Assembly: GCA_963837485.1 (NCBI GenBank)
Contig: CAWINP010000009.1
Coordinates: forward strand, 1 to 64,000
Reading direction: 5' to 3'
DNA from: Solirubrobacter sp963837485
GTDB lineage: Bacteria > Actinomycetota > Thermoleophilia > Solirubrobacterales > Solirubrobacteraceae
Length of the DNA: 64,000 nucleotides
A program made the position numbers and the translations under genes. This document shows, in pieces, positions 15,679 to 24,675 of this stretch (the first letter of the stretch is position 1; the number at the start of each line of letters is the position of its first letter). Under the pieces are notes generated by a model. The model was not told where the DNA came from. It saw only the letters and a list, made by a program, of their open reading frames with translations, and did not search any database.

Positions 15679-18600
15679 TCACCGTCCTCGCCTCGCGCGC
15701 GCCGGCAGCTTGAAGGTGACGGTACGGGTCGAGCGCTGGAGCAGCGTGGTGCCCGCACGCAGCTCGAACGCGACGCGGACCTTGACTCGGCGCGTGCGCC
15801 GCAGCCGCGCCTTGCCCTCCTTGGACAGCGCCAGCCGGACCTTGAGCGTCTTGCCCGCGGGGATGCGCACGCTGGTCGGGCGCAGCAGGGGCTTCCGCGA
15901 GCGGGCGGATGCTTGGGCCCGGCCCGCTGCCGAGCGCCTGGCCCCGAGCGGGGCCTCCGCGAACCGGCCGGTGCAGCCGGAGTCGTTCCCGGAGCCGCAG
16001 CCGACCCGCACGATGCAGAAGCCGGTCTGCGGGTCGGTCACGCAGTCGCCGGGGATGCGAACCACGGGTCCGCGCGAGTCATCGTCGTCACGGCGACCGC
16101 CGCCGCCGGACCCGCCGCCGACGGTGTTGCCGCCGCCGTGAGGCGGCGGCGGAGACGGAGGCGGCGGGGGCGGCGGGGGCGGCGGCGGGTCCGCCACCTC
16201 CACGGTCACCGTGGCGGGCAACGAGAGGTCCTGGCCGTCGGACGCGCGGTAGCCGAAGCCGTCCGTGCCGGTGTAGCCGGGGGCCGGCGTGTAGGTCACC
16301 GTCCCGCCCGCGCCGACGGGGGACAGTGTCCCGTGGGCCGGGCGCTCGAGCAGCTCGAGGGTCAGCAGGTCGCCGTTCGGGTCGGTGCAGTCGAGCGGCA
16401 CCTCGACCGCGGTGCCGGTCAGCGTCCGCACGGTCAGGCTGCGGCAATCGGGCGCCGCCCGGCCGGTGAGGTACGGCAGGGAGCGCCAGCTCAGCCGGCC
16501 CCGCTTGCGCGTCGGGCTGCTCGTGATCTTCGCGCGGCCGGTGCCGTCCGGGCGCATGGTCCAGACCTGGGAGGTCCGCGGCACCGCGTCGTGGATCGGG
16601 ATCGGCTCGCCGCGGGTGGAGATGAACGCGATGCGGTGGCCGTCGGGCGACCATGCCGGAGCGCTGTCGCGGTCGTCGGGGATGCAGCCGCCGAGCTCGG
16701 CGTCGCAGTCCGGGTCGTCGGTGACGTTCGCGACGTCGGTGCCGTCGGGCGCGACCGTGTAGATCTCGCGGTCCTCCCAGGTGGGGTCCTCGCCGGTGGT
16801 GTCCAGGCGCGAGAACGCGATCCGCTCGCCGTCGGGCGACCAGGCCGGCTCGTCGACTTCGCCGCCGAGACGGGTGAGCCGCTCCAGGCCGGAGCCGTCG
16901 GCCGCGACGCGGTAGAGGTCACTGTCCTGCGAGCAGGCGGCGCAGTGGCCGACGAACGCGATCATCCGGCCGTCGGGCGACCACGTGGGCACGCTGCCCT
17001 GGAGGTCCGCGGTCGCGGCCAGGCGGCGCTCGGCGCCGGTCTCGAGGTCCACGACGCCGATGCCGCAGTCGGCCTGACGCTCGCCCTGCTGGCAGCGCAC
17101 GCCGTACGCGATCTCGCGGCCGTCGGGCGACCAGGCCGGGTCGTTGCGACCGAGCACGCCCTCGCCGCCTTCGACCACCGTGCGCGGCTCGCTCGCGGAA
17201 GTCGGGGCGATCTCGATCCGCGTGGCGCTCGACCAGGCGATCCGCTCCCCGTCGGGCGAGTACGCGACGCCGTCGTCGAGGTCCCCGAGGCCTGCGAACG
17301 GCGCCTCGGCTCCGGCGAGGTCGACCGTGCGGGGCCGGTCGTTCCCATCCGCCGTCTCGGCGGCGCGGAACGCGATCTCACCGGGGCGGCCGAAGCCGCG
17401 CGGGCACGTCACCGCGACGCCGGCCCCGGAGGGCTCGGCGATCTCGGCGAAGGTCTCGCGCAGGCGCTCGCCGGCGCCGGTGGCGGCCGTCATGGTCAGC
17501 AGCGCGTCGCCGGCCGGGACGGCCGCGGTGGCCGCGTAGCAGCCGTCGGCGGCGGCGCCGTCTCCGTGCAGGCCGTCGTCGCTGAGCGGAACGGCCACGT
17601 CGGGGCGCCCCGGGCGGCGAACGGCGACCGTGACGGATGCGCCGCCGAATCGACGGACACCGCGGACCAGCGTCGCCACGATCGGCGTCTCGCCGCCGGC
17701 CGGCGCCGCGCCGGCGCGCACGTCGAGCTCCCACCCGTCGTCGACCAGCCGGCCGAGCACCTGGGCCTCGGTCGGCGCGCTGCCGCTCGTCGTCAGCCGG
17801 ACCTTCCACGCGCCCGCGGCGGGGGCATCCGCCTTGAGCACGCGGAAGCCCTGACGCGCCTCGCGCGTGCCGGCGTCCGAGCTCGCGACGACCGCGCCGC
17901 CGGGCGCGACGAGCTTCACAGATACCTCCGGCGCGGCCAGCACGTGCACCTCCAGCCGCGAGCCGGAGTCCACGTCGAGCACCGTCTCGGCCCCGCTCGC
18001 CCCGAGCGGGATCGGGACGATCCGGCGCGCGAGCAGCTGGTGCGAGCGCGGCCGCACGGGCTCGGGCGCGGCGGTGGCGGCGAAGCCGTTGGCGGGCTCG
18101 GCCGGCACGGTCACCTCGCCGCTCAGGCGCGGCTTCACGAAGCTGGTGAAGATCGAGCCCGAGCCGGTCATGCTCGTGTGGAGCGTGCCCGACACGGCGC
18201 GGTCCTGGATCTCCCACAGCGCGCTCGACAGCGGGACGACCGAGTCGCCCTCCTCACCGGACTGGCAGGTGAAAGGGAGCGGGTCACCGGCGTAGATCGA
18301 GAACGGCACGCCACGGCGGTCGGTCACCTGGTTGTTGAACGTGGTCGCCACGTCGGTGCGCAGCTCGTACTGGATCGGCAGGCCGGTCAGGTCGGCGCAG
18401 GGCGAGCCGCGGTTCGGCGTGCCGATCTGGATCAGGTGGGCGGCCACCGGGTGCGGCGATGCCGGGTCGAGCGGCTCGGGCATCTCGTCCTGGATGTAGC
18501 GCCGCGAGATCAGGCCGCCCATCGAGTGGGCCACGAGGTCCACGCGTTCGGCGTCCTCGAGCGTGCGCACGCCCGCGATGTAGGTCCCCAGGACGCGCGC

Positions 18601-21600
18601 GTTCTGGCGGATCGTCTTCGGCGTCGCGCCGAGGTTCGACCAGCTGCCCGTGTCCATCGCCCCGGGCGCGCGGGAGTCGCCGACCGCGTAGGCCTCCCAG
18701 TCGGGGTGGGCCCGCTTGGTGAACTCGGGCCAGGAGGCCCAGGTCGAGGCGTCGGCCGTCATCCCGTGCACGAGGACCACCGGCTTCGGGCGGACCTTCA
18801 GCGCGGCGCCGCGGCTGGTGTAGATCGTGTGCCCGAGCGTCAGGCGCAGGCGCAGCACGTGGTCGGAGTCGGGATTGCCATGGGCGTCCCAGGCGCGGCC
18901 CTCCGTGTCGAAGTACAGCGTCACCTCGCCGGTCTCGCCGGGATCGAGCGCGATCGGCCGGCCCGAGCCCTCGATCGGCTCGTTGCGGTTCTCGTCGAGC
19001 CCACGCACCTGGGCGATGTGCGGCTGGGTGTCGTCGTTGCGGACCTCGACCCGGGCGCGCACGCGGTTGCCGTCCACCGTGCCGTCGCCGCCGAGCGGCT
19101 GCCACTCGCCGGTCGGGAAGTCGCGCTCGTCGAGCACGACGTCGGCGATGCACATGCGGCAGGGGCCGAGGTTGAGCTGATAGGCGCGGCGGGGGCCGTC
19201 GGCGTTCGCCCCCCAGCCGACGACCTCGCCGCGGCCGTTGACATCCTGCGCCGAGGCGAGCGTCCAGCCGCTGCCCTTGACGAGGTCGTTCAAGTCCTCG
19301 GGCCGGTCATTGCCAGGACGCCAGCGGACGGCGTGCGTGTCGCCGGCGAGCGTGTCGGCCTCGCCGTAGACCACGCCGTCCTCGCTGACCGCGACCCCTG
19401 CACCGTCGCGTCCGCCGAGCGTCTGGAGCTGCTGGAGCGTTCCCGTCTCCGTCCAGCGGGACGGCTTCAGCGAGCCGTCGAGCGACTCGACCCAGCCGGC
19501 GACGACGCCCGCGGAGTTGACGCCGATCCCCGACCCCGCGCGGCCGAGGCCGGGCAGCGCCTGGATCGTCCGCGTCGCCTGGTCGTAGCGGAACGCGTCG
19601 GCGCCGCAGTCGTCGCCGTCGGCGTCGTAGCAGCCGACCACGATGCCCGAATCGCTGATCCGGACCGCCATCGCTTCTTGGCGCTTGTTCGTGGGTACGC
19701 CGGCGAGCTCCTCGATGTCGCGCATCGGCGCGCCGAGCGTCTTGATGAACGCCCGCTGCTTGAAGCCGATGTCCTGCGCCCAGCCAACCGTCGTCCCCGC
19801 CTCGTTGACGTCGCGCGCCTTGCCGTAGAGGCCGCCGAAGGTCCCGAGATCGGTCGGCTCGGTGCCGTTCCACAGGATCGGGGTCCCGGTCTCCTTGTTG
19901 AAGTTGCTCGAGGCGCCGGCCGTCAGGCCGCTGTCGTTGCCGTTCAGGGCCACGCCGTAGTCGTCGCCCGGCAGCAGCCGCAGCTCCTCCATGTCGCCGC
20001 CCGCGTAGCGGAACGCCTTCCAGTCGTCGTCGCCCGGGTGCGTCTGCCCGACCACCACGCCCCGCGGTGTGATCCCGATCGAGTGCGCGGTGCCGGCGTC
20101 GCCCGGCTCGAGCGTGCCGAGGTCGAAGATCTCATAGCCCATGCCGACGCTCAGCACGTGCCGGATCTCGTCGGTATCGCCCTCGGCGTCGGTCACTCGC
20201 AGGCCGATCGTGTGGCGGCCGCCCTCGTCGAACGAGGTCTCGGCGGCGGCGGTGGCGCCCGTGTCCTTCTCGTACGAGCCGTCGCCGTCGAGATCCCACT
20301 CGTACTTGGCGATCGCCGCCGAGCCCGGCCGCGACCCGGTGCCGTCGAGCACAATCCGGTCCTGCACGTCCGGCATCGGCGGATCCCACGTGAAGGTCGC
20401 CCGCGGCGGCGTCTTGCGCGAGGCGAACACCATCAGCTCGGAGATCGCCACGTACTTGCTGTCCGCGTCGACCGGGCCGTGCACCGTCACCTCGATCCGG
20501 CGCACGTCCTCGATCGGCCCCGGCGGACGCAGCTCGGTCACGCTGTGCACGCTGCCCGGGCCGGTCCGGAAGTCCACGCCGGGGCTCCAGTCGTCGCTGC
20601 CCGCCGGTGCGGTGCGAACCGTCACCCGCGCGGCCGCGGCGCTCTGCGGGACGTCGCAGCGCGCGGTCGGATCGAGCGCGAACGACGTCACCCGCACGTC
20701 GGCCGGCAGCGTCAGCTCGACGGTGTGCGAGCGGTCCGATTGCGTGAGCCAGCCGCGCGTGCGGTCGCCGTCGAACGCCCGCTCCGCGCCGCAGCCGCGC
20801 TGGGAGTACTCGTCGCCGTCGGACTCGTCGATCCGGGCGCCCGCGCCCACGTCGGCCCAGTTGCGACGCAGGGCGGCGTTGCGGACCGCCTCGCCCGCCG
20901 CGACGGTCACGTCGCGCAGCAGCTTGGTCTCATAGCCCTGGCGCTCGACCGTCACGTACGTGTACGTGCCATCCGGCACGCCGGTGATGCGGTAGCGGCC
21001 GTCGGCGTCGCTGGTCGCGCGCAGGTCGCCGGCGACGAACGGGCCGGAGTCGTGCCCGCCGAGCGAGACCGTCGCGTTCGCGAGCGGCGATCCGTCCTCG
21101 GCGTCCGCCAGCTTGCCGCTGACGACCCCGCCCGCGGCGCCCGGCGGCAGCGCGAAGTCCTCGTGCGGGCTCGCGTCGTCGCCGTCGGCGGCCGACGCGA
21201 AGTAGCCCATGCCGCGCGCCGCGAACACGGCCCAGATGCGGTCCGAATCATCGCCCGCGATCGAGTGGGCGCTGAGCAGCGCGTTGCGCAGGTCGAGGAA
21301 CGACGGATCCGGCGGCACCTCGCGCAGCGCGAAGGTGAGCAGCGCGCGCATCCGCCGCACGCCCTCCTCGGCGCCGTGATCGGCGATCAGGCGCGTCCGC
21401 AGGTCCCACAGCGTCTCGGCGAGGATCTCGCCGTCGTAGTGCGGCTCGTGCGTGCCGACGATCTTCGCGAAGTCGCCGTACGTGAAGCCGCCGGCTCCGG
21501 CGCCTGCGGTCCCCGGGCAGGCGGGCGCCGCGGCGCCGACCGGGCAGTCGATCGCGTTCTTGCGCGAGGCCGCCGCGTGGGGGTCGACGAACCGGCCGAG

Positions 21601-23190
21601 CCGGACCTCGCCCGCGGCGGGCGTGTCGGGCTCGAGCCCTTCGCCGACGAGGTAGTCGAGCGAGTAGAAGTCGGCGACGGCCTCGTTGATCGCCGCCGAC
21701 TGGCGCAGGCCGAGCGCACCCCAGCCCAGCGCGTCGATCACCAGCCGCTCGGCGAGGCCGTGGGCGTACTCGTGGTAGACGATCGACGCGTCGTCAGCGG
21801 CGTTGACCGCGGGGAGCGGGACCTGGGTGCTGCCCCAGAGGAACATCCGCATCGTCGGGCTCGTGCCCTCCGGGTAGACGGCCATGCTGGCGTTGTTGAG
21901 GTGCGCGGCGTCCTTCGGCATGGCGTTCGGCCAGTTCGCGCCGTCGTAGGTCCGCCCGTCGATCCCGTCCGCGCCCTGGAAGTCGTCGAAGCCGATCGGC
22001 TGGGCGGCGAGGTGGTGGCGGAACGTGCGCAGGAAGTGGAACAGCTGCGTGCCGGACTGCCGCACGTTGATGTTCAGCGAGCTTGGCACGCCCGGCGTCC
22101 ACGAGCAGCCCACCGCCGGGCAGTTGATGCCGTCGGTCGGGATCCGCGGGTAGCTCCAGTTGCCGCCACTGGACGGCGGGATCGACTCGCCCGGGTCGAC
22201 GATGCCGTTGTCGTCGGGGTCCGCGAACACGCGCGCCGCGGGGCCCCTCAGCTCGGTCGCCCCCGGGGTCAGGTCGCCGTCGAACGAGAGCAGCCGGGCG
22301 GCGCCGCCGTGGGGCGCGCCGGGGTAGTTGTCGAAGACCTGGCCGGACGCGTGGGTCACGCGCTGGCGGCGGCTGATCTCGGCGCCGCTGCGGGCGTCGA
22401 TCAGCTGGTCGTAGAGCTCCGCCGGCGACTGCGCGCGGATCACGCGCCACGCGAGCCGCAGCCCGCCGGCGGCCGTGGTGAGGACAAGCGACGCCTCGTC
22501 GCCGTTCGCGAAGCGGGTCATGCGCGCGCCGGAGGAGGCGGCGCGGCTCACGCGCGGCTCTGGGCCGCGGGCGCGCGTGGCGCGGGCGGCGATCCCGCGC
22601 GCCTCGCGGGCGCCGATCGCCGGGTGCGTGACGGCGTCCTCGACCAGGTCCGGCCGGGTCCCGCCCGAGATGCTCAGGATGCGGCCGTCGCGGGCGACCG
22701 TGGCGCGCAGGTCGCCGTCCATGAACGGGATGCCGTCGGCGCGCTGCTGCCACCGGATGCGCGTGACCGCTCCGGCCGGGTCGCGCTCGCGCTCGATGAG
22801 ATGCAGGCCGTGCAGGTCGCCCGTGTCGAGGCCGAAGACCTCGGGACGCGCGCGTACGTAGCCGAGCGCGCGGGCGGCGGCGCCGCCCGCACCCGGGCGA
22901 GTCAGGAACCCGTCGAGTCGCGCCAGCCTCCGCACACCCCCGGTGCGGCGGTCCGTCTGGACCAGGCCCTGCGATCTCAGCCGGCGCGCGAGCACCTTGC
23001 GCGCGGCCGCCACACGCGCCGGCGGGCGAGCCGCGCCCGCGCTAACCGTGCTCGGCCGCGCGTGGGCGGCGCCGGGCTGCGCGCGCGCGGAGCGGTCGGA
23101 CGCCAGCGTGACGACCGCGAGCGCGGCCAGCCCGATCGCCGCGGCGGCGACCAGGGCGAAGCGAATCCGGCGGGGCGAGTCCGGCGGCAT
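15679..23190 (-). CDS. Giant secreted M36 metalloprotease with HAF repeats, lipase-like and TolB-like domains
   Basis: The 2503-residue protein starts with a signal/anchor helix (about 10-31) and a propeptide. A fungalysin-type M36 zinc protease follows, with HEYAH at 473-477 and the third ligand Glu503 (NEAVADF). Next come a carboxypeptidase-regulatory-like domain (about 683-767), a discoidin-like domain (about 780-923), a PKD domain (about 930-1013) and HAF-type repeats (about 1020-1330; DLGTLE, DLGTFGG). An alpha/beta hydrolase of lipase type lies at about 1465-1680, with VVLVHGM and the nucleophile in AHSMGG near 1556. After it are a pre-peptidase-like sandwich, a TolB-type propeller with repeated SPDGxxIAF (about 1960-2200), a cadherin-like domain, a poly-proline linker (about 2330-2350) and a basic beta tail. 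It combines protease and esterase sites in one surface or secreted chain. The opposite strand is open throughout but is a shadow. Confidence 0.93.
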   Translation of the reverse strand: MPPDSPRRIRFALVAAAAIGLAALAVVTLASDRSARAQPGAAHARPSTVSAGAARPPARVAAARKVLARRLRSQGLVQTDRRTGGVRRLARLDGFLTRPGAGGAAARALGYVRARPEVFGLDTGDLHGLHLIERERDPAGAVTRIRWQQRADGIPFMDGDLRATVARDGRILSISGGTRPDLVEDAVTHPAIGAREARGIAARATRARGPEPRVSRAASSGARMTRFANGDEASLVLTTAAGGLRLAWRVIRAQSPAELYDQLIDARSGAEISRRQRVTHASGQVFDNYPGAPHGGAARLLSFDGDLTPGATELRGPAARVFADPDDNGIVDPGESIPPSSGGNWSYPRIPTDGINCPAVGCSWTPGVPSSLNINVRQSGTQLFHFLRTFRHHLAAQPIGFDDFQGADGIDGRTYDGANWPNAMPKDAAHLNNASMAVYPEGTSPTMRMFLWGSTQVPLPAVNAADDASIVYHEYAHGLAERLVIDALGWGALGLRQSAAINEAVADFYSLDYLVGEGLEPDTPAAGEVRLGRFVDPHAAASRKNAIDCPVGAAAPACPGTAGAGAGGFTYGDFAKIVGTHEPHYDGEILAETLWDLRTRLIADHGAEEGVRRMRALLTFALREVPPDPSFLDLRNALLSAHSIAGDDSDRIWAVFAARGMGYFASAADGDDASPHEDFALPPGAAGGVVSGKLADAEDGSPLANATVSLGGHDSGPFVAGDLRATSDADGRYRITGVPDGTYTYVTVERQGYETKLLRDVTVAAGEAVRNAALRRNWADVGAGARIDESDGDEYSQRGCGAERAFDGDRTRGWLTQSDRSHTVELTLPADVRVTSFALDPTARCDVPQSAAAARVTVRTAPAGSDDWSPGVDFRTGPGSVHSVTELRPPGPIEDVRRIEVTVHGPVDADSKYVAISELMVFASRKTPPRATFTWDPPMPDVQDRIVLDGTGSRPGSAAIAKYEWDLDGDGSYEKDTGATAAAETSFDEGGRHTIGLRVTDAEGDTDEIRHVLSVGMGYEIFDLGTLEPGDAGTAHSIGITPRGVVVGQTHPGDDDWKAFRYAGGDMEELRLLPGDDYGVALNGNDSGLTAGASSNFNKETGTPILWNGTEPTDLGTFGGLYGKARDVNEAGTTVGWAQDIGFKQRAFIKTLGAPMRDIEELAGVPTNKRQEAMAVRISDSGIVVGCYDADGDDCGADAFRYDQATRTIQALPGLGRAGSGIGVNSAGVVAGWVESLDGSLKPSRWTETGTLQQLQTLGGRDGAGVAVSEDGVVYGEADTLAGDTHAVRWRPGNDRPEDLNDLVKGSGWTLASAQDVNGRGEVVGWGANADGPRRAYQLNLGPCRMCIADVVLDERDFPTGEWQPLGGDGTVDGNRVRARVEVRNDDTQPHIAQVRGLDENRNEPIEGSGRPIALDPGETGEVTLYFDTEGRAWDAHGNPDSDHVLRLRLTLGHTIYTSRGAALKVRPKPVVLVHGMTADASTWASWPEFTKRAHPDWEAYAVGDSRAPGAMDTGSWSNLGATPKTIRQNARVLGTYIAGVRTLEDAERVDLVAHSMGGLISRRYIQDEMPEPLDPASPHPVAAHLIQIGTPNRGSPCADLTGLPIQYELRTDVATTFNNQVTDRRGVPFSIYAGDPLPFTCQSGEEGDSVVPLSSALWEIQDRAVSGTLHTSMTGSGSIFTSFVKPRLSGEVTVPAEPANGFAATAAPEPVRPRSHQLLARRIVPIPLGASGAETVLDVDSGSRLEVHVLAAPEVSVKLVAPGGAVVASSDAGTREARQGFRVLKADAPAAGAWKVRLTTSGSAPTEAQVLGRLVDDGWELDVRAGAAPAGGETPIVATLVRGVRRFGGASVTVAVRRPGRPDVAVPLSDDGLHGDGAAADGCYAATAAVPAGDALLTMTAATGAGERLRETFAEIAEPSGAGVAVTCPRGFGRPGEIAFRAAETADGNDRPRTVDLAGAEAPFAGLGDLDDGVAYSPDGERIAWSSATRIEIAPTSASEPRTVVEGGEGVLGRNDPAWSPDGREIAYGVRCQQGERQADCGIGVVDLETGAERRLAATADLQGSVPTWSPDGRMIAFVGHCAACSQDSDLYRVAADGSGLERLTRLGGEVDEPAWSPDGERIAFSRLDTTGEDPTWEDREIYTVAPDGTDVANVTDDPDCDAELGGCIPDDRDSAPAWSPDGHRIAFISTRGEPIPIHDAVPRTSQVWTMRPDGTGRAKITSSPTRKRGRLSWRSLPYLTGRAAPDCRSLTVRTLTGTAVEVPLDCTDPNGDLLTLELLERPAHGTLSPVGAGGTVTYTPAPGYTGTDGFGYRASDGQDLSLPATVTVEVADPPPPPPPPPPPSPPPPHGGGNTVGGGSGGGGRRDDDDSRGPVVRIPGDCVTDPQTGFCIVRVGCGSGNDSGCTGRFAEAPLGARRSAAGRAQASARSRKPLLRPTSVRIPAGKTLKVRLALSKEGKARLRRTRRVKVRVAFELRAGTTLLQRSTRTVTFKLPARARRGR

Positions 23191-23240
23191 CTACGAGTCC
23201 TTTCGTGGTCGATGGGCGCCGCTCGCGGCGCGGCGTTGAA

Positions 23241-23271
23241 CGCGCGCCGGCGCCCAAGGCGCCGGCGCGCG
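23241..23271 (-). terminator. GC-rich hairpin between two minus-strand genes
   Basis: A perfect 14-bp stem (CGCGCGCCGGCGCC with its complement) closed by CAA lies eight bases beyond the stop of the TolB-like gene and 50 bases before the giant protease gene. It probably ends transcription of the former, although there is no T-run. Confidence 0.65.
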
Positions 23272-23278
23272 TGCGTCG

Positions 23279-24649
23279 CTAGCGCTTCAGCGTCAGCGAC
23301 GCGGACTGCCGGACGGAGGCGCCGCCGGCTGCGGGCTTGAAGGCGACGGTGATCGTGAGGCGGACCGACGTGCGCTTGCGCAGCGACCGCGTCGCCTTGC
23401 GCGCGAAGCGGATGCGCAGCTTGGCCTTGCCGCTCGCGCCGACCGTGGCCGCGCCCGAGCCGAGCTTGGACCGCTTGAGCATCGCGGTCGCGCTCGTCCG
23501 GCCGGCCGCGCCGGTGTTGACGGTGACGGTGATGCCCTTGCGCAGCGCCGCGCGGAGATCGATGCGCCGGGGGAGCGTCAGCGCGATCGCCGGTCGCGTT
23601 GGTGACACGGTGTCGTCCGGTGCGCAACACGCGGTGTTCGTCGCCGGCGGAACGTCCGCGGGGCCCCAGTCGGGCTGGGCGCCGGCGGTCAGGTCATCGA
23701 ACCTGCTCGGCGACTGGCAGCCGCCCGACAGGTCGGGGATGTCGGCGATCACGATGCCGCCGCCGTTCTGCCACACGAGCCGGTTTCCGTCCGGTGAGAA
23801 CGAGGGCGAGCTCATCTGGTCCGCCACGTCCGGCCCGTCGGCGTAAAAGCAGGCCTCCGGCTTCGCAGGCGGCGGGCCGGTCATGCGATAGACGCGGACG
23901 CGGTTGAAGCCGCTGCGGTAGGACTCGCCGTGGTGCGCGACGTCGTAGCTGACGAACGCCGCCTTGTCGCCCTGGCGCGTGATCTCGCCGTCGCGCAGCT
24001 GGTAGACCTCGTCCATGTCGAAGGTCGAGTCCAGCCAGCTGATCATGTCGTCGTCGCCCTTGCCGGGCCCGATCCTGTTGACCACGGCCTCCTCGGCGAA
24101 CGCCCGCCCCGCGTAGCTGCGAAGGAGCGTGTCGCTCGACATCCAGGAGCCGTACATCCAGCCGGTCAGCGGGCCGCCGAACGCGTCCCACGGCGTCTGC
24201 CGATCCGGGTAGGTGATCGCGGTGCCGGAGTCGGTGCCCCAGCGCACGCACCGGCAGTCGTAGTCATAGCGCTCGTGATGCCAGGCGTAGCTGTAGGAGA
24301 CGAGCTTGCCGTCCGGTGAGATCTCGGGCTCGTACGGCCCCATGAAGTAGTTCTCGAACGGCCCCTTCTTCGGCCCGTCGCTGACCGGCGTGTCGAAGTC
24401 GGCGAGCACCTTTCCGTCGCGCGAGAGCTTGTGCAGCCGCTCGCCGGTGAGCGCGATGAACGTCCCGTCGTCCGCCTGCGAGGCGTACGAGTAGATGCCG
24501 CTCTCGGTCACCTGGAGCTGGCGCGAGCCGTCCGGCGTAGTCAGCCAGATGTTGCCGTCCCGCAGATACGAGATGGAGTCGGCCGCCGCGGGCGCGGCGA
24601 CGACCAGTGACAGCGCGACGGCGAGCGCCGCGACGATCCGTCGTTTCAT
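23279..24649 (-). CDS. Secreted TolB-like beta-propeller protein
   Basis: The 456-residue product has a signal peptide (MKRRIVAALAVALSLVVAAP AAA). A propeller with TolB/WD40-like repeats follows (residues about 25-325: YLRDGNIWLTTPDG, EISPDGKLVSYSY, SFSPDGNRLVWQNGG). After a Cys/Pro linker (NTACCAPDD) a C-terminal basic beta module runs from about 350 to 456 and ends SASLTLKR, similar in style to the tail of the giant neighbour. It may bind or sense cell-surface ligands; no catalytic motif is visible. The ATG at 24649 has AAGGA about eight bases ahead. It shares strand and style with the giant protease gene but is separated from it by a hairpin. Confidence 0.85.
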   Translation of the reverse strand: MKRRIVAALAVALSLVVAAPAAADSISYLRDGNIWLTTPDGSRQLQVTESGIYSYASQADDGTFIALTGERLHKLSRDGKVLADFDTPVSDGPKKGPFENYFMGPYEPEISPDGKLVSYSYAWHHERYDYDCRCVRWGTDSGTAITYPDRQTPWDAFGGPLTGWMYGSWMSSDTLLRSYAGRAFAEEAVVNRIGPGKGDDDMISWLDSTFDMDEVYQLRDGEITRQGDKAAFVSYDVAHHGESYRSGFNRVRVYRMTGPPPAKPEACFYADGPDVADQMSSPSFSPDGNRLVWQNGGGIVIADIPDLSGGCQSPSRFDDLTAGAQPDWGPADVPPATNTACCAPDDTVSPTRPAIALTLPRRIDLRAALRKGITVTVNTGAAGRTSATAMLKRSKLGSGAATVGASGKAKLRIRFARKATRSLRKRTSVRLTITVAFKPAAGGASVRQSASLTLKR

Positions 24650-24675
24650 GGTGATGGTCCTTGTTGGATCGGCCG

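Noticed and set aside
16140..16200. GC-rich GGCGGC-type run as a structural DNA element
   Set aside because: It encodes the poly-proline linker of the giant secreted protein, which explains it fully.
15466..23340. A 2624-codon open frame on the + strand opposite the giant protease gene
   Set aside because: It is the antisense of a real gene in very GC-rich DNA. Its product is almost only Arg, Gly, Ala and Val with no domain, whereas the minus strand shows clear catalytic motifs and a signal sequence.
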